DNA of 28,311 nucleotides. It comes from CAYJLC01 sp044426345 (GTDB lineage Bacteria > Bacillota > Clostridia > Oscillospirales > Butyricicoccaceae). The notes under the pieces were generated by a model, which ran no database searches, was not told where the DNA came from, and saw only the letters and a list, made by a program, of their open reading frames with translations. Below, in pieces: positions 14,768 to 22,682 of the stretch (position 1 is the stretch's first letter; each line of letters begins with the position of its first letter). The translations under genes and the position numbers were made by a program. Where the stretch lies: positions 1-28,311 of the forward strand of contig JAWXUP010000030.1 in assembly GCA_044426345.1 (NCBI GenBank). Direction: 5' to 3'.

Positions 14768-15796
14768 ATGAAAAGACAAGATTTTGGTTTTGATTTACCA
14801 GAACATTTAATAGCACAAACTCCACTTGAAAAACGAGACAGTTCACGTTTGCTTACATTAAATAAAGAAACGGGCGAAGTTGGACATCATACTTTCCGTG
14901 ATATTTTAGATTATCTAAAAGAAGGCGATTGCTTGGTGTTAAATAACTCGCGAGTAATCCCAGCACGTCTTATAGGCTCAAAAAAGGACACTGGTGGAGC
15001 AATTGAGCTAGTTCTATTACGAGATATGGGTGACAATGTTTGGGAGTGTCTAACAAAACCTGGTAGACGAGCAAAGGTTGGCGCTAGATTTGTTTTCGGA
15101 GACTGTTTAGAGGCAGAAATTGTGGAGGTTATCGAAGGTGGAAATCGCTTGATAAAATTCTACTACGAAGGCGTATTTTTAGAAATTTTAGATGCACTTG
15201 GCTCTATGCCACTTCCACATTATATAAAAGAAAAATTGGAAGATAAAGAGCGTTATCAAACCGTTTATTCTAAAGATAGTGGCTCTGCTGCAGCTCCAAC
15301 AGCAGGATTGCATTTTACGAATGAATTGCTTGAGGAAATTAAAAGTCGAGGTATAAATATAGCATTTGTCACTCTTCACGTTGGTTTGGGAACTTTTCGT
15401 CCTGTAAAAGCTGAAAATATTCTAGATCACGAAATGCATAGTGAATTTTATGTATTAGATGAGCAAAATGCTAAAATAATTAACGATACGAAAGACAATG
15501 GTGGACGAATTTTCTCAGTAGGGACAACGTCTACTAGAACAATCGAAAGTATCGCTGACGAAAACGGACGAGTACGTGCGCAGTCTGGATTTACAAATAT
15601 ATTTATTTATCCAGGATATACATTTAAAATAATAGATTGCCTAATTACTAATTTCCATTTGCCAGAAAGTACGCTTATTATGTTGATTTCAGCGTTTGCA
15701 GGTCGCGATAACATAATGAATGCTTATAAGATAGCAATTGAAAATGAGTATAGATTTTTTTCTTTCGGAGATAGTATGTTGATTTTTAAAAAGTAA
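14768..15796 (+). CDS. queA: S-adenosylmethionine:tRNA ribosyltransferase-isomerase
   Basis: Transfers and rearranges the ribosyl part of S-adenosylmethionine onto preQ1 at tRNA position 34, making epoxyqueuosine. At 342 residues it is full length. The family opening FDLPEHLIAQTPLEKRDSSRL, LNNSRVIPARL, TKPGRRAKVG, AAPTAGLHFTNELL, HVGLGTFRPV and ITNFHLPESTLIMLISAFAG are all present. AAAAAGGAAA precedes the ATG. It starts a long co-directional run and is separated from tgt by one unrelated gene. The queuosine-accepting tRNA-Tyr(GUA) genes lie in this same window. Confidence 0.97.
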   Translation: MKRQDFGFDLPEHLIAQTPLEKRDSSRLLTLNKETGEVGHHTFRDILDYLKEGDCLVLNNSRVIPARLIGSKKDTGGAIELVLLRDMGDNVWECLTKPGRRAKVGARFVFGDCLEAEIVEVIEGGNRLIKFYYEGVFLEILDALGSMPLPHYIKEKLEDKERYQTVYSKDSGSAAAPTAGLHFTNELLEEIKSRGINIAFVTLHVGLGTFRPVKAENILDHEMHSEFYVLDEQNAKIINDTKDNGGRIFSVGTTSTRTIESIADENGRVRAQSGFTNIFIYPGYTFKIIDCLITNFHLPESTLIMLISAFAGRDNIMNAYKIAIENEYRFFSFGDSMLIFKK

Positions 15797-15819
15797 TATA
15801 TTGAAAGGATGCGAAAAAA

Positions 15820-16605
15820 ATGTTTAAAACGCCACTAGAAAAGCAATGGGACAAAATAATGAAACAAGAAACAGATTTCTTGAAAAAATCAGCAACAAAG
15901 AAATCTAACAAGGTTGACGAATTCTTATCGGAAAAAGTTCCAGACAAATTGCAAGGTACACTTAACACAGCATTTTCCAAATCCTTTTCCCTAATATTCG
16001 ACAAAGGGACAACTTTCATTGAAAAAAGCTATAACAAAGAGGAAGAAATCCTTAAACACAAAGTAAATATGTATGCATACAATTTAAGACCTGATAACAA
16101 GCGTTTGAGACGTTTCGAAACTGCAAGTAGCAAGTCACAGGCAGTTAATGTAGCTGTTTCTGGTGCAAAAGGCGTAGGCTTAGGACTTCTTGGGATTGGA
16201 CTTCCAGATATTCCGATTTTTATTGGTATGATATTAAAAGGAATATATGAAATCGCATTGCGTTATGGATACGAATATGACACTGAGGCTGAGCAATATT
16301 ATATTTTGAGTATCATTGCTGGTTCCTTGTCGTATGGCGATTCAGCCTCTAATATCAACGCTAAAATCAACTCGTTTATAGTAACGGAAAAATTGCCAGA
16401 TTACTACGATAAAGAAAATCAAATCAGAGTGGTTTCTAATGTTTTGTCTACAGAACTTTTGTGTATGAAATTTCTACAAGGACTACCAGTTGTTGGTGTA
16501 GTTGGTGGTGTTGCAGACGCGGTTTTTGTTAATAAAATCTTGGCTTATGCAAAGTTAAAATATAAACGCAGATTTCTGTATCGCAATATAACGCAAAGAA
16601 AATAA
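15820..16605 (+). CDS. EcsC-family protein
   Basis: 261 residues. The block GLGLLGIGLPDIPIFIGMILKG with IYEIALRYGYEYDTEAE (about 120-158) is the EcsC-family signature, with LPDIP at 128-132. A glycine-rich hydrophobic stretch (112-145) and another at 217-240 may be membrane-associated. The N-terminal 100 residues are charged and helical. EcsC takes its name from the third gene of the B. subtilis ecs transporter operon; its biochemical role is not established, and no EcsA/EcsB transporter genes are here. It lies 23 bases after queA and 34 before tgt, probably in the same transcript. GAAAGGA precedes the ATG. Confidence 0.88.
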   Translation: MFKTPLEKQWDKIMKQETDFLKKSATKKSNKVDEFLSEKVPDKLQGTLNTAFSKSFSLIFDKGTTFIEKSYNKEEEILKHKVNMYAYNLRPDNKRLRRFETASSKSQAVNVAVSGAKGVGLGLLGIGLPDIPIFIGMILKGIYEIALRYGYEYDTEAEQYYILSIIAGSLSYGDSASNINAKINSFIVTEKLPDYYDKENQIRVVSNVLSTELLCMKFLQGLPVVGVVGGVADAVFVNKILAYAKLKYKRRFLYRNITQRK

Positions 16606-16639
16606 TTTGCAAAAAATAAAAAAGAAAATGAGATAAAAA

Positions 16640-17773
16640 ATGTTTAAATTAGTTAAAAATGAAGGAACTGCTAGACGTGGAGAATTTACAACTCCACACG
16701 GAACAGTTCAAACTCCGGTTTTTATGAATGTTGGAACGCAAGGTGCTATAAAAGGCGGTGTTTCGGCTTTGGATTTGAAAGATATTAAATGTCAAGTTGA
16801 GCTGTCTAATACATATCATTTGCACGTTCGTCCAGGTGATAAAGTAGTGAGACAAATGGGTGGTTTACATAAATTTATGTGTTGGGACGGTCCAATGCTT
16901 ACTGATAGTGGCGGTTTTCAGGTGTTTTCGTTGGCAAAACTTCGTAAAATCAAAGAAGAAGGCGTGTATTTTGCATCACACGTTGATGGTAGAAAAATCT
17001 TTATGGGACCTGAGGAGAGTATGCAAATTCAGTCAAATTTAGGTTCGGATATAGCCATGGCTTTCGATGAGTGTATCGAAAACCCTGCGACGTATGAATA
17101 TACAAAACAATCGTGCGAAAGAACGGTTCGCTGGCTTGAGCGTTGTAAAGTAGAACTTGACAGATTGAACGGTTTAGAGGATACTATTAATAAAGGACAA
17201 ATGTTATTTGGCATAAATCAAGGTTCGACATATTCAGATTTGCGTATAAATCACATGAAAGAAATCGCAAAACTTGACTTACCAGGTTATGCGATTGGTG
17301 GACTTGCTGTTGGTGAAACTACAGAGGAGATGTATAAAACCATCGAAGTTGTAGAGCCACATATGCCACAAGATAAGCCACGTTATTTAATGGGCGTTGG
17401 TACACCATCGAATATTATCGAGGCTGTAGCACGTGGAATTGACTTTTTTGACTGCGTTATGCCAGCGAGAAATGCACGTCACGGCGTTCTTTTTACTTGG
17501 CACGGAAAATTAAATATTAAAAATGCAAAACACGAAATCTCGGATATGCCTATAGACCCAGATTGTGGCTGTCCAACTTGCAAAAACTTTACACGTGCAT
17601 ATTTAAGACATCTTATGAAAGCCGACGAAATGTTAGCGCTAAGACTTTGCGTAATGCACAATTTATATTTCTATAATGACCTTATGGGAAAAATTAGAGA
17701 AAACCTAGATAATGGAACATTTACTCAATTTAGAGCTCAATATAGTGAGAAATTATCGCAAAAATACGAATAA
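16640..17773 (+). CDS. tgt: tRNA-guanine transglycosylase
   Basis: Exchanges guanine 34 of GUN-anticodon tRNAs for preQ1 as the step before QueA. 377 residues. D89 in TDSGGFQVF is the general base, D271 in GIDFFDCVMPARNARHG the nucleophile, and zinc is bound by C309, C311, C314 (DCGCPTC) and H340. GGLAVGE and PRYLMGVGTP are conserved. No strong Shine-Dalgarno is seen (only a GAGAT upstream), so its translation may be weaker than its neighbours'. It is separated from queA by the ecsC-family gene and followed 12 bases later by lon. Confidence 0.97.
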   Translation: MFKLVKNEGTARRGEFTTPHGTVQTPVFMNVGTQGAIKGGVSALDLKDIKCQVELSNTYHLHVRPGDKVVRQMGGLHKFMCWDGPMLTDSGGFQVFSLAKLRKIKEEGVYFASHVDGRKIFMGPEESMQIQSNLGSDIAMAFDECIENPATYEYTKQSCERTVRWLERCKVELDRLNGLEDTINKGQMLFGINQGSTYSDLRINHMKEIAKLDLPGYAIGGLAVGETTEEMYKTIEVVEPHMPQDKPRYLMGVGTPSNIIEAVARGIDFFDCVMPARNARHGVLFTWHGKLNIKNAKHEISDMPIDPDCGCPTCKNFTRAYLRHLMKADEMLALRLCVMHNLYFYNDLMGKIRENLDNGTFTQFRAQYSEKLSQKYE

Positions 17774-17785
17774 GAGGAACAATAT

Positions 17786-20161
17786 ATGGAAGAAACACAA
17801 GGACTTGTAATTCCTGTTCTTGCTTTAAGAGGACTTACAGCTTTTCCTAAAATGCACCTTCATTTTGATGTAGGTCGCGCGATGTCGGTAAAAGCTCTTG
17901 AAAAAGCAATGAAAGATAAGCAACAAATATTTTTAGTAGCCCAAGAAAGATTATCAACCGAAAAACCTACTTTCGATGATTTATATAAAATAGGAACAAT
18001 ATGTAAAATAAAACAAATTTTAAAAATGCCGAATGAAGGTAGCGTTAGAGTATTAGTCGAGGGCGAAAGTCGTGGAATTATCTTAAATGAAGTGCGTGAA
18101 AAACCGTTTCTAGTAGCTGAAATTGGAGAAATTTCTGACTATAATATTGAAATGACTAATCAACAAAAACAAGCTATTTCTAGAAAAATCATTGATAAAT
18201 TTGATGAATATTTAGATTTTCAACAAAAAGTATCACCTGATATTTTAACGGCGGTTGTTGATAAAATTTCGCCTCAAGAAATCGCTGATTTTATTGCACA
18301 AAATATACCAATTGAAAATGCAAAAAAACAAAGATTACTTGAAGAAAGAAATGCGATTAAGCGTTCGGTTGCTGTTATTGAAATTCTAACGCAAGAAATT
18401 GAAATTCTTAAAATTCAAGATGATATCGCAAGAAAAGTTAAAGCTAGTGTTGATAAAAATCAAAAAGAATTTTATCTTCGTGAACAACTAAAAGCAGTAC
18501 TTGATGAACTTGGTGAAAACGAAGGTGTTATCGCGGAGTATGATAGATACGTGCAAACTATAGAAAAATTACCTATTGAACAAAAAAATCGCGATAAATT
18601 ACTAAGTGAAGCTAAAAAAATGCGTCGTTTAGGTTCATCTTCGCAAGAGGGTGCAGTAATTCGAAATTACCTTGAATTTGTGCTAAATTTGCCTTTTGAC
18701 GTTGTAACAAAAGAGAAAAAAGACTTAGTTCGTGCAAAAAAAGAGTTAGATGCTAATCATTTTGGCTTAGAAAAGGTAAAAGAGCGTATTTTACAAACTT
18801 TAGCACTTCGTGAAGTTTCGGGTAATAAAAAAGGTTGTGTAATTTGTCTTGTAGGCCCTCCGGGTGTCGGCAAAACTTCGATTGCTAGCTCGGTTGCAAA
18901 GGCAATGGGTAGAAATATGGCTCGAGTTTCGTTAGGTGGAGTGCGTGATGAGGCTGAAATTCGTGGTCATAGAAAAACTTATATCGGAGCTATGTGTGGT
19001 AAAATCATCAAGGCTATGAACGAGGCAAAAACTGCGAATCCATTAATTTTGCTTGATGAAATTGATAAAATGACATCAGATATGCGTGGTGATCCAGCAT
19101 CTGCTATGCTTGAAGTTCTTGATTTTGAACAAAATAGCACATTTGCTGACCATTATCTTGATATTCCATATGATTTGTCGCAAGTAATTTTCATAGCGAC
19201 AGCTAATAATTTGGGAACAATTCCAAAACCATTACTTGATAGAATGGAAGTTATCGAGCTTAGTTCTTACACAAAATTGGAAAAATTTCATATTGCTCAA
19301 GACCATATTGTGCCAAAAATAATCAAAAAATACAATTTAAAACGTATTAAGCTCTCTGGCGATGCTATAAATGATATGATTTCTGGTTATACTCGTGAGG
19401 CTGGAGTTCGTGCGCTTGAACAAAATGTAGAGAAAATTATGCGTAAAATTGCGTTGAAAATGGTAACAGAAGGTCAAAAAACGTTCAATATTGATACTAA
19501 TCTTGAAGAATATCTAGGCAAACCTCGTTATACCGAAGATGCTTTTTCTAAAAAAGACCAAATTGGTATCGTGAATGGACTTGCATATACTAGCGTTGGT
19601 GGAGTTATCTTACGCGTTGAAGTTAATGCAGTATCAGGCGATGGAAAAGTTAAATTAACAGGTAATTTAGGCAAAGTTATGCAAGAATCTGCAGAAATTG
19701 CATTAAGTTATACTCGTAGCATTGCAAAAGACCTTGGTTTAGAAGAAAATTTCCATAAAAAATACGATTTACACATACATTTCCCAGAAGGTGCAACGCC
19801 TAAAGATGGTCCATCAGCAGGTATTACAATGGCAACTGCAATAATCTCTGCATTAACAGGAAAACCTGTGCATCACGATGTAGCGATGACGGGTGAAATT
19901 TCGCTTAGAGGTAATGTTATGCCTATAGGTGGTTTGCGAGAAAAATCAATGGCAGCGTATCAAAATGGTATTAAAAAGGTTATAATATCACGTGAAAATC
20001 AAAAAGATTTAGAAGAATTAGATTTAGAAGTTCTTGAAAACGTTGAATTTATTATAGCAGACACAATGCACACAGTGTTGAAAAATGCACTAATTTCAAA
20101 TGAAACAGAAGATATAAAGTTTCTTGCAAAAGAAATTTTAATTGATGCTGTAATTCAGTAA
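17786..20161 (+). CDS. lon: ATP-dependent Lon protease
   Basis: Cytoplasmic AAA+ serine protease that degrades damaged and regulatory proteins. 791 residues, normal length. The N-terminal LAN domain starts at LVIPVLALRGLTAFPKM. Walker A is GPPGVGKT (357-364), Walker B is LILLDEIDKM, and the protease dyad is S677 in KDGPSAG with K720 in GGLREKSMAAY. GAGGAA precedes the ATG. lon-ysxC is a common pairing in Firmicutes; ysxC follows after 11 bases. No CIRCE or HrcA-like element is seen in the short gap before it. Confidence 0.98.
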   Translation: MEETQGLVIPVLALRGLTAFPKMHLHFDVGRAMSVKALEKAMKDKQQIFLVAQERLSTEKPTFDDLYKIGTICKIKQILKMPNEGSVRVLVEGESRGIILNEVREKPFLVAEIGEISDYNIEMTNQQKQAISRKIIDKFDEYLDFQQKVSPDILTAVVDKISPQEIADFIAQNIPIENAKKQRLLEERNAIKRSVAVIEILTQEIEILKIQDDIARKVKASVDKNQKEFYLREQLKAVLDELGENEGVIAEYDRYVQTIEKLPIEQKNRDKLLSEAKKMRRLGSSSQEGAVIRNYLEFVLNLPFDVVTKEKKDLVRAKKELDANHFGLEKVKERILQTLALREVSGNKKGCVICLVGPPGVGKTSIASSVAKAMGRNMARVSLGGVRDEAEIRGHRKTYIGAMCGKIIKAMNEAKTANPLILLDEIDKMTSDMRGDPASAMLEVLDFEQNSTFADHYLDIPYDLSQVIFIATANNLGTIPKPLLDRMEVIELSSYTKLEKFHIAQDHIVPKIIKKYNLKRIKLSGDAINDMISGYTREAGVRALEQNVEKIMRKIALKMVTEGQKTFNIDTNLEEYLGKPRYTEDAFSKKDQIGIVNGLAYTSVGGVILRVEVNAVSGDGKVKLTGNLGKVMQESAEIALSYTRSIAKDLGLEENFHKKYDLHIHFPEGATPKDGPSAGITMATAIISALTGKPVHHDVAMTGEISLRGNVMPIGGLREKSMAAYQNGIKKVIISRENQKDLEELDLEVLENVEFIIADTMHTVLKNALISNETEDIKFLAKEILIDAVIQ

Positions 20162-20172
20162 GTGAGGACAAA

Positions 20173-20841
20173 ATGAGTATAAATATACACAACGTAGAGT
20201 TTATAAGGTCGGCTGTAAAACCATCAGACTTTCCACAAGACGGAATGCCACAAGTGGTTTTTTCTGGCAAATCAAATGTCGGAAAATCATCGACTATCAA
20301 TAAACTTTTAATGAGAAAAAATTTCGCAAGAGTTGCGAATTCACCAGGTAAAACAGTGCATATCAACTTTTTTGAGCTTGATAAGCAAATGTATTTTGTA
20401 GATCTTCCAGGATATGGATATGCGAAAGTTTCTAAAGCAGAGCGTGCTCGTTGGGGCGCATTGATTGAGCAATATTTCAATATCAATCAATATATGGCGC
20501 TTGGAATTTTAATTGTAGATATGCGTCATAAACCAACGCAAGATGATATAATTATGGCAAATTGGTTTTTGCAATCAGGAAGACCGTTTTTAGTTATTGC
20601 GAATAAGCAAGACAAAGTGAAAAAAATGCAAAGAGAACCTAATTTAGAGATTATTCGCCAAAAATTACAACTTCATGACGGAGTTTCTATGGTGCAATTT
20701 TCTGCAGAAAAAGGCGATGGACGTGATGAGGTTTTAGAAATCATATCGAAATATGTTGATGATTTTTCACAAAGACAAGCGATTTTAGAAAAAATTGAAC
20801 TTGAGACAGCTCAAGATGAAGAAGAAATTGGTCAGGAGTAG
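20173..20841 (+). CDS. ysxC: Ribosome biogenesis GTPase YsxC/EngB
   Basis: GTPase needed for late large-subunit ribosome assembly. 222 residues. G1 is GKSNVGKSS (from 32), G2 Thr61 in PGKT, G3 DLPG (77-80) within DLPGYGYAK, and G4 NKQDK (144-148, where TKxDK is more usual). The C-terminal 20 residues are an acidic extension (ELETAQDEEEIGQE). GAGGA precedes the ATG. Placed directly after lon and 5 bases before the M50 gene, whose AGGAG site lies in the last codons of this gene. Confidence 0.97.
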   Translation: MSINIHNVEFIRSAVKPSDFPQDGMPQVVFSGKSNVGKSSTINKLLMRKNFARVANSPGKTVHINFFELDKQMYFVDLPGYGYAKVSKAERARWGALIEQYFNINQYMALGILIVDMRHKPTQDDIIMANWFLQSGRPFLVIANKQDKVKKMQREPNLEIIRQKLQLHDGVSMVQFSAEKGDGRDEVLEIISKYVDDFSQRQAILEKIELETAQDEEEIGQE

Positions 20842-20846
20842 ATAAA

Positions 20847-21485
20847 ATGCAATATTTGCAAACAATGTTAATGTCTGCTGCTGCGGTTTTGATTTGTCTG
20901 AGTTTCCACGAGGCTGCACATGCTTTTGCTGCATATGTTTTAGGCGATACAACAGCGAAAGACCGTGGTAGAATGACGTTAAATCCGGTGTCGCACATAG
21001 ATCCAATCGGCTTTATGGCGTTGCTTTTCTTTCATTTTGGTTGGGCAAAGCCTGTTCCGATAAATTATAGAAATCTAAAAAAACCAAAACTTTATTCAGC
21101 GATTATAGCGCTTGCAGGTCCGGTGTCGAATTTTTTACTAGCAATTGTATTATATACAGTGGCGTACGGTATGATTATGTTCAACTACAATGAGCTGACA
21201 TATGCGTTAGCACAATTTTTGAATACCACTGCAATTATAAGTGTAGGTTTAGGCGTATTTAATTTGATTCCGATACCTCCGCTTGATGGCTCACACATAT
21301 TAATTCCGTTACTTCCAAGAAAACAGCAACTTTTTATGATTCAAAATGCTCAATTTATTCAATTTGCTTTAATAATTGGTCTTTGTTTCAACATTTTAAA
21401 TCTTCCACTTTATTTTTTAAGAAATATCGCAACTAGTGGAATTTTTGTGATAGTTAATGCTATTCTTTCTCTTTTGCCGTTTTAA
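20847..21485 (+). CDS. Site-2-protease-family zinc metalloprotease (M50)
   Basis: 212-residue polytopic membrane protease of the short, PDZ-less type. The zinc motif HEAAH (H21, E22, H25) lies in the first membrane helix. The second metal motif is NLIPIPPLDG, with Asp147. NPVSHIDPIG and ALAGPVSNFLLAI are conserved family blocks. Four to six hydrophobic segments are visible. It should cut substrates within the membrane; none can be named. It follows ysxC by 5 bases. In related genomes this gene is often followed by scpA-scpB, which are not here. Confidence 0.93.
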   Translation: MQYLQTMLMSAAAVLICLSFHEAAHAFAAYVLGDTTAKDRGRMTLNPVSHIDPIGFMALLFFHFGWAKPVPINYRNLKKPKLYSAIIALAGPVSNFLLAIVLYTVAYGMIMFNYNELTYALAQFLNTTAIISVGLGVFNLIPIPPLDGSHILIPLLPRKQQLFMIQNAQFIQFALIIGLCFNILNLPLYFLRNIATSGIFVIVNAILSLLPF

Positions 21486-21525
21486 ATTTAAAAATCAGGA
21501 TATACTTATATAAGGTGGTGAATTT

Positions 21526-22125
21526 ATGATTTTTGACGTAATTTTGTTTATTTTATTGACTATTTTGGCAATTTTGGTTATAATATTAAGTGTGAAAATA
21601 ACGCTTGAGATTGACTATAATGAACAAAAATTAAATGCTTTTTTGAAAATTCTTTGCTTTAAAATAGATGTTTTAAAAATTATACAAAAGTTTAAAAATA
21701 GAAAAAAAGAAGATATAGTTGATGATGAACAAGATGATGGTGAAAAGAAGAAGTTTACATTTGAAGTTAATAAAATAGATGATTATTTAAAAAAAATAAG
21801 TGATATTTTAGATGTATTAGAGCAATTTGCGTTCTGTTTTACTATTACAAAATTCGATGCTGATATTTCTATCCAAACAAAGGATAATGCTAGCACGGGT
21901 AAGCTTTTAGGAACATTTTGGGCGTTGTACGGAAATGTTACAGTATTTTTGCACAATAACTTTATAATTAAAAGCTATGATATTGATTTTTCGCCAATTT
22001 GGGATGCAGATAGCACGAAAATTGAAGGTATAGCTAAAATTATTCTCCATACGAGGATTTGTAGAGTTTTGTTCAACATAAAATATAAAAAAATCAGTGA
22101 AATAAGAAAGAGGGAACTTATATGA
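21526..22125 (+). CDS. DUF2953 protein (YtfI-like)
   Basis: 199 residues. An N-terminal membrane helix (residues 1-24, hydrophobic Ile/Leu) is followed by ITLEIDYNEQKLNAFLKILCFKIDVLK, the strand pattern of DUF2953 proteins. Residues 55-90 are charged and Lys/Glu/Asp-rich. The C-terminal half has strands typical of the family. Function is unknown; in Firmicutes it usually sits just before ytfJ/gerW, as here, with a 4-base ATGA overlap that suggests coupled translation. AAGGTGGTGA precedes the ATG. Family assignment is from pattern plus context. Confidence 0.8.
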   Translation: MIFDVILFILLTILAILVIILSVKITLEIDYNEQKLNAFLKILCFKIDVLKIIQKFKNRKKEDIVDDEQDDGEKKKFTFEVNKIDDYLKKISDILDVLEQFAFCFTITKFDADISIQTKDNASTGKLLGTFWALYGNVTVFLHNNFIIKSYDIDFSPIWDADSTKIEGIAKIILHTRICRVLFNIKYKKISEIRKRELI

Positions 22126-22514
22126 GCAATGTTTCAGATTTAATGATGCAAACGGTCGAAAAAATTCGCCAGGTGATTGATACAAACACGATAATCGGTG
22201 ACCCGATTGTAACAGCCGATGGAACAACTCTTATTCCTATTACAAAAATGAGCATCGGAATCGGCTCTGGTGGTGCTGATTTAAAGTCAAAAGATGGTAG
22301 CATTAAAGATGGCTTTGGAGGAGGAAGTGGAGCTGGAATTACGATTTCACCAATAGCTATTGTAGTTATCTCAAAAGGAGAAACTAGAATTTTACCTATT
22401 AATGGACCAGCTAATACAACTGCTGATAGGGTAGTAGAGATGGTGCCAGATGTGGTTTCTAAAATTTCAGATTTGTTCGAAAAGAAGACAAAAAAAGATG
22501 ATATAGAAGATTAA
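22122..22514 (+). CDS. ytfJ: GerW-family sporulation protein
   Basis: 130 residues. VIGDPIVTADGTTLIPITKMSIG-type sequence, a Gly/Ser/Asp-rich centre (FGGGSGAGITI) and ISPIAIVVIS are the hallmarks of YtfJ/GerW. The B. subtilis protein is needed for normal germination and is linked to the spore germinant response. Its presence supports a spore-forming ancestry but does not prove sporulation, because non-spore-formers can keep it. The start overlaps the DUF2953 stop (ATGA); GAGGGAA precedes it. A strong terminator follows. Confidence 0.92.
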   Translation: MSNVSDLMMQTVEKIRQVIDTNTIIGDPIVTADGTTLIPITKMSIGIGSGGADLKSKDGSIKDGFGGGSGAGITISPIAIVVISKGETRILPINGPANTTADRVVEMVPDVVSKISDLFEKKTKKDDIED

Positions 22515-22518
22515 TTAT

Positions 22519-22546
22519 AAAAGCAGACATTAATTGTCTGCTTTTT
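22519..22546 (+). terminator. Terminator of the queA-to-ytfJ series
   Basis: AAAAGCAGACA (22519-22529) pairs with TGTCTGCTTTT (22535-22545) around a 5-nt loop and ends in a T run. Confidence 0.92.
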
Positions 22547-22627
22547 GCTTGTATAAAAAGTTTTTATTTTGTGCTGTCGAGGTGTGTTTAGTGTGGACAT
22601 TTACATTTAAGTTAGAATTTTAGCGTG

Positions 22628-22664
22628 AAAAAACGACATCAACTTTTGGTTGATGTCGTTTTTA
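22628..22664 (-). terminator. Terminator of the TRAP operon (bidirectional)
   Basis: AACGACATCAAC (22632-22643) pairs perfectly with GTTGATGTCGTT (22649-22660). The A run on its left gives the U run of the minus-strand transcript. It lies 20 bases past the permease stop. Confidence 0.9.
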
Positions 22665-22682
22665 TATGTTTAGGATTAAATT

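Noticed and set aside
20052..20486. 144-codon minus-strand frame across the lon/ysxC junction
   Set aside because: Overlaps two certain genes on the other strand; no ribosome site or recognisable product.
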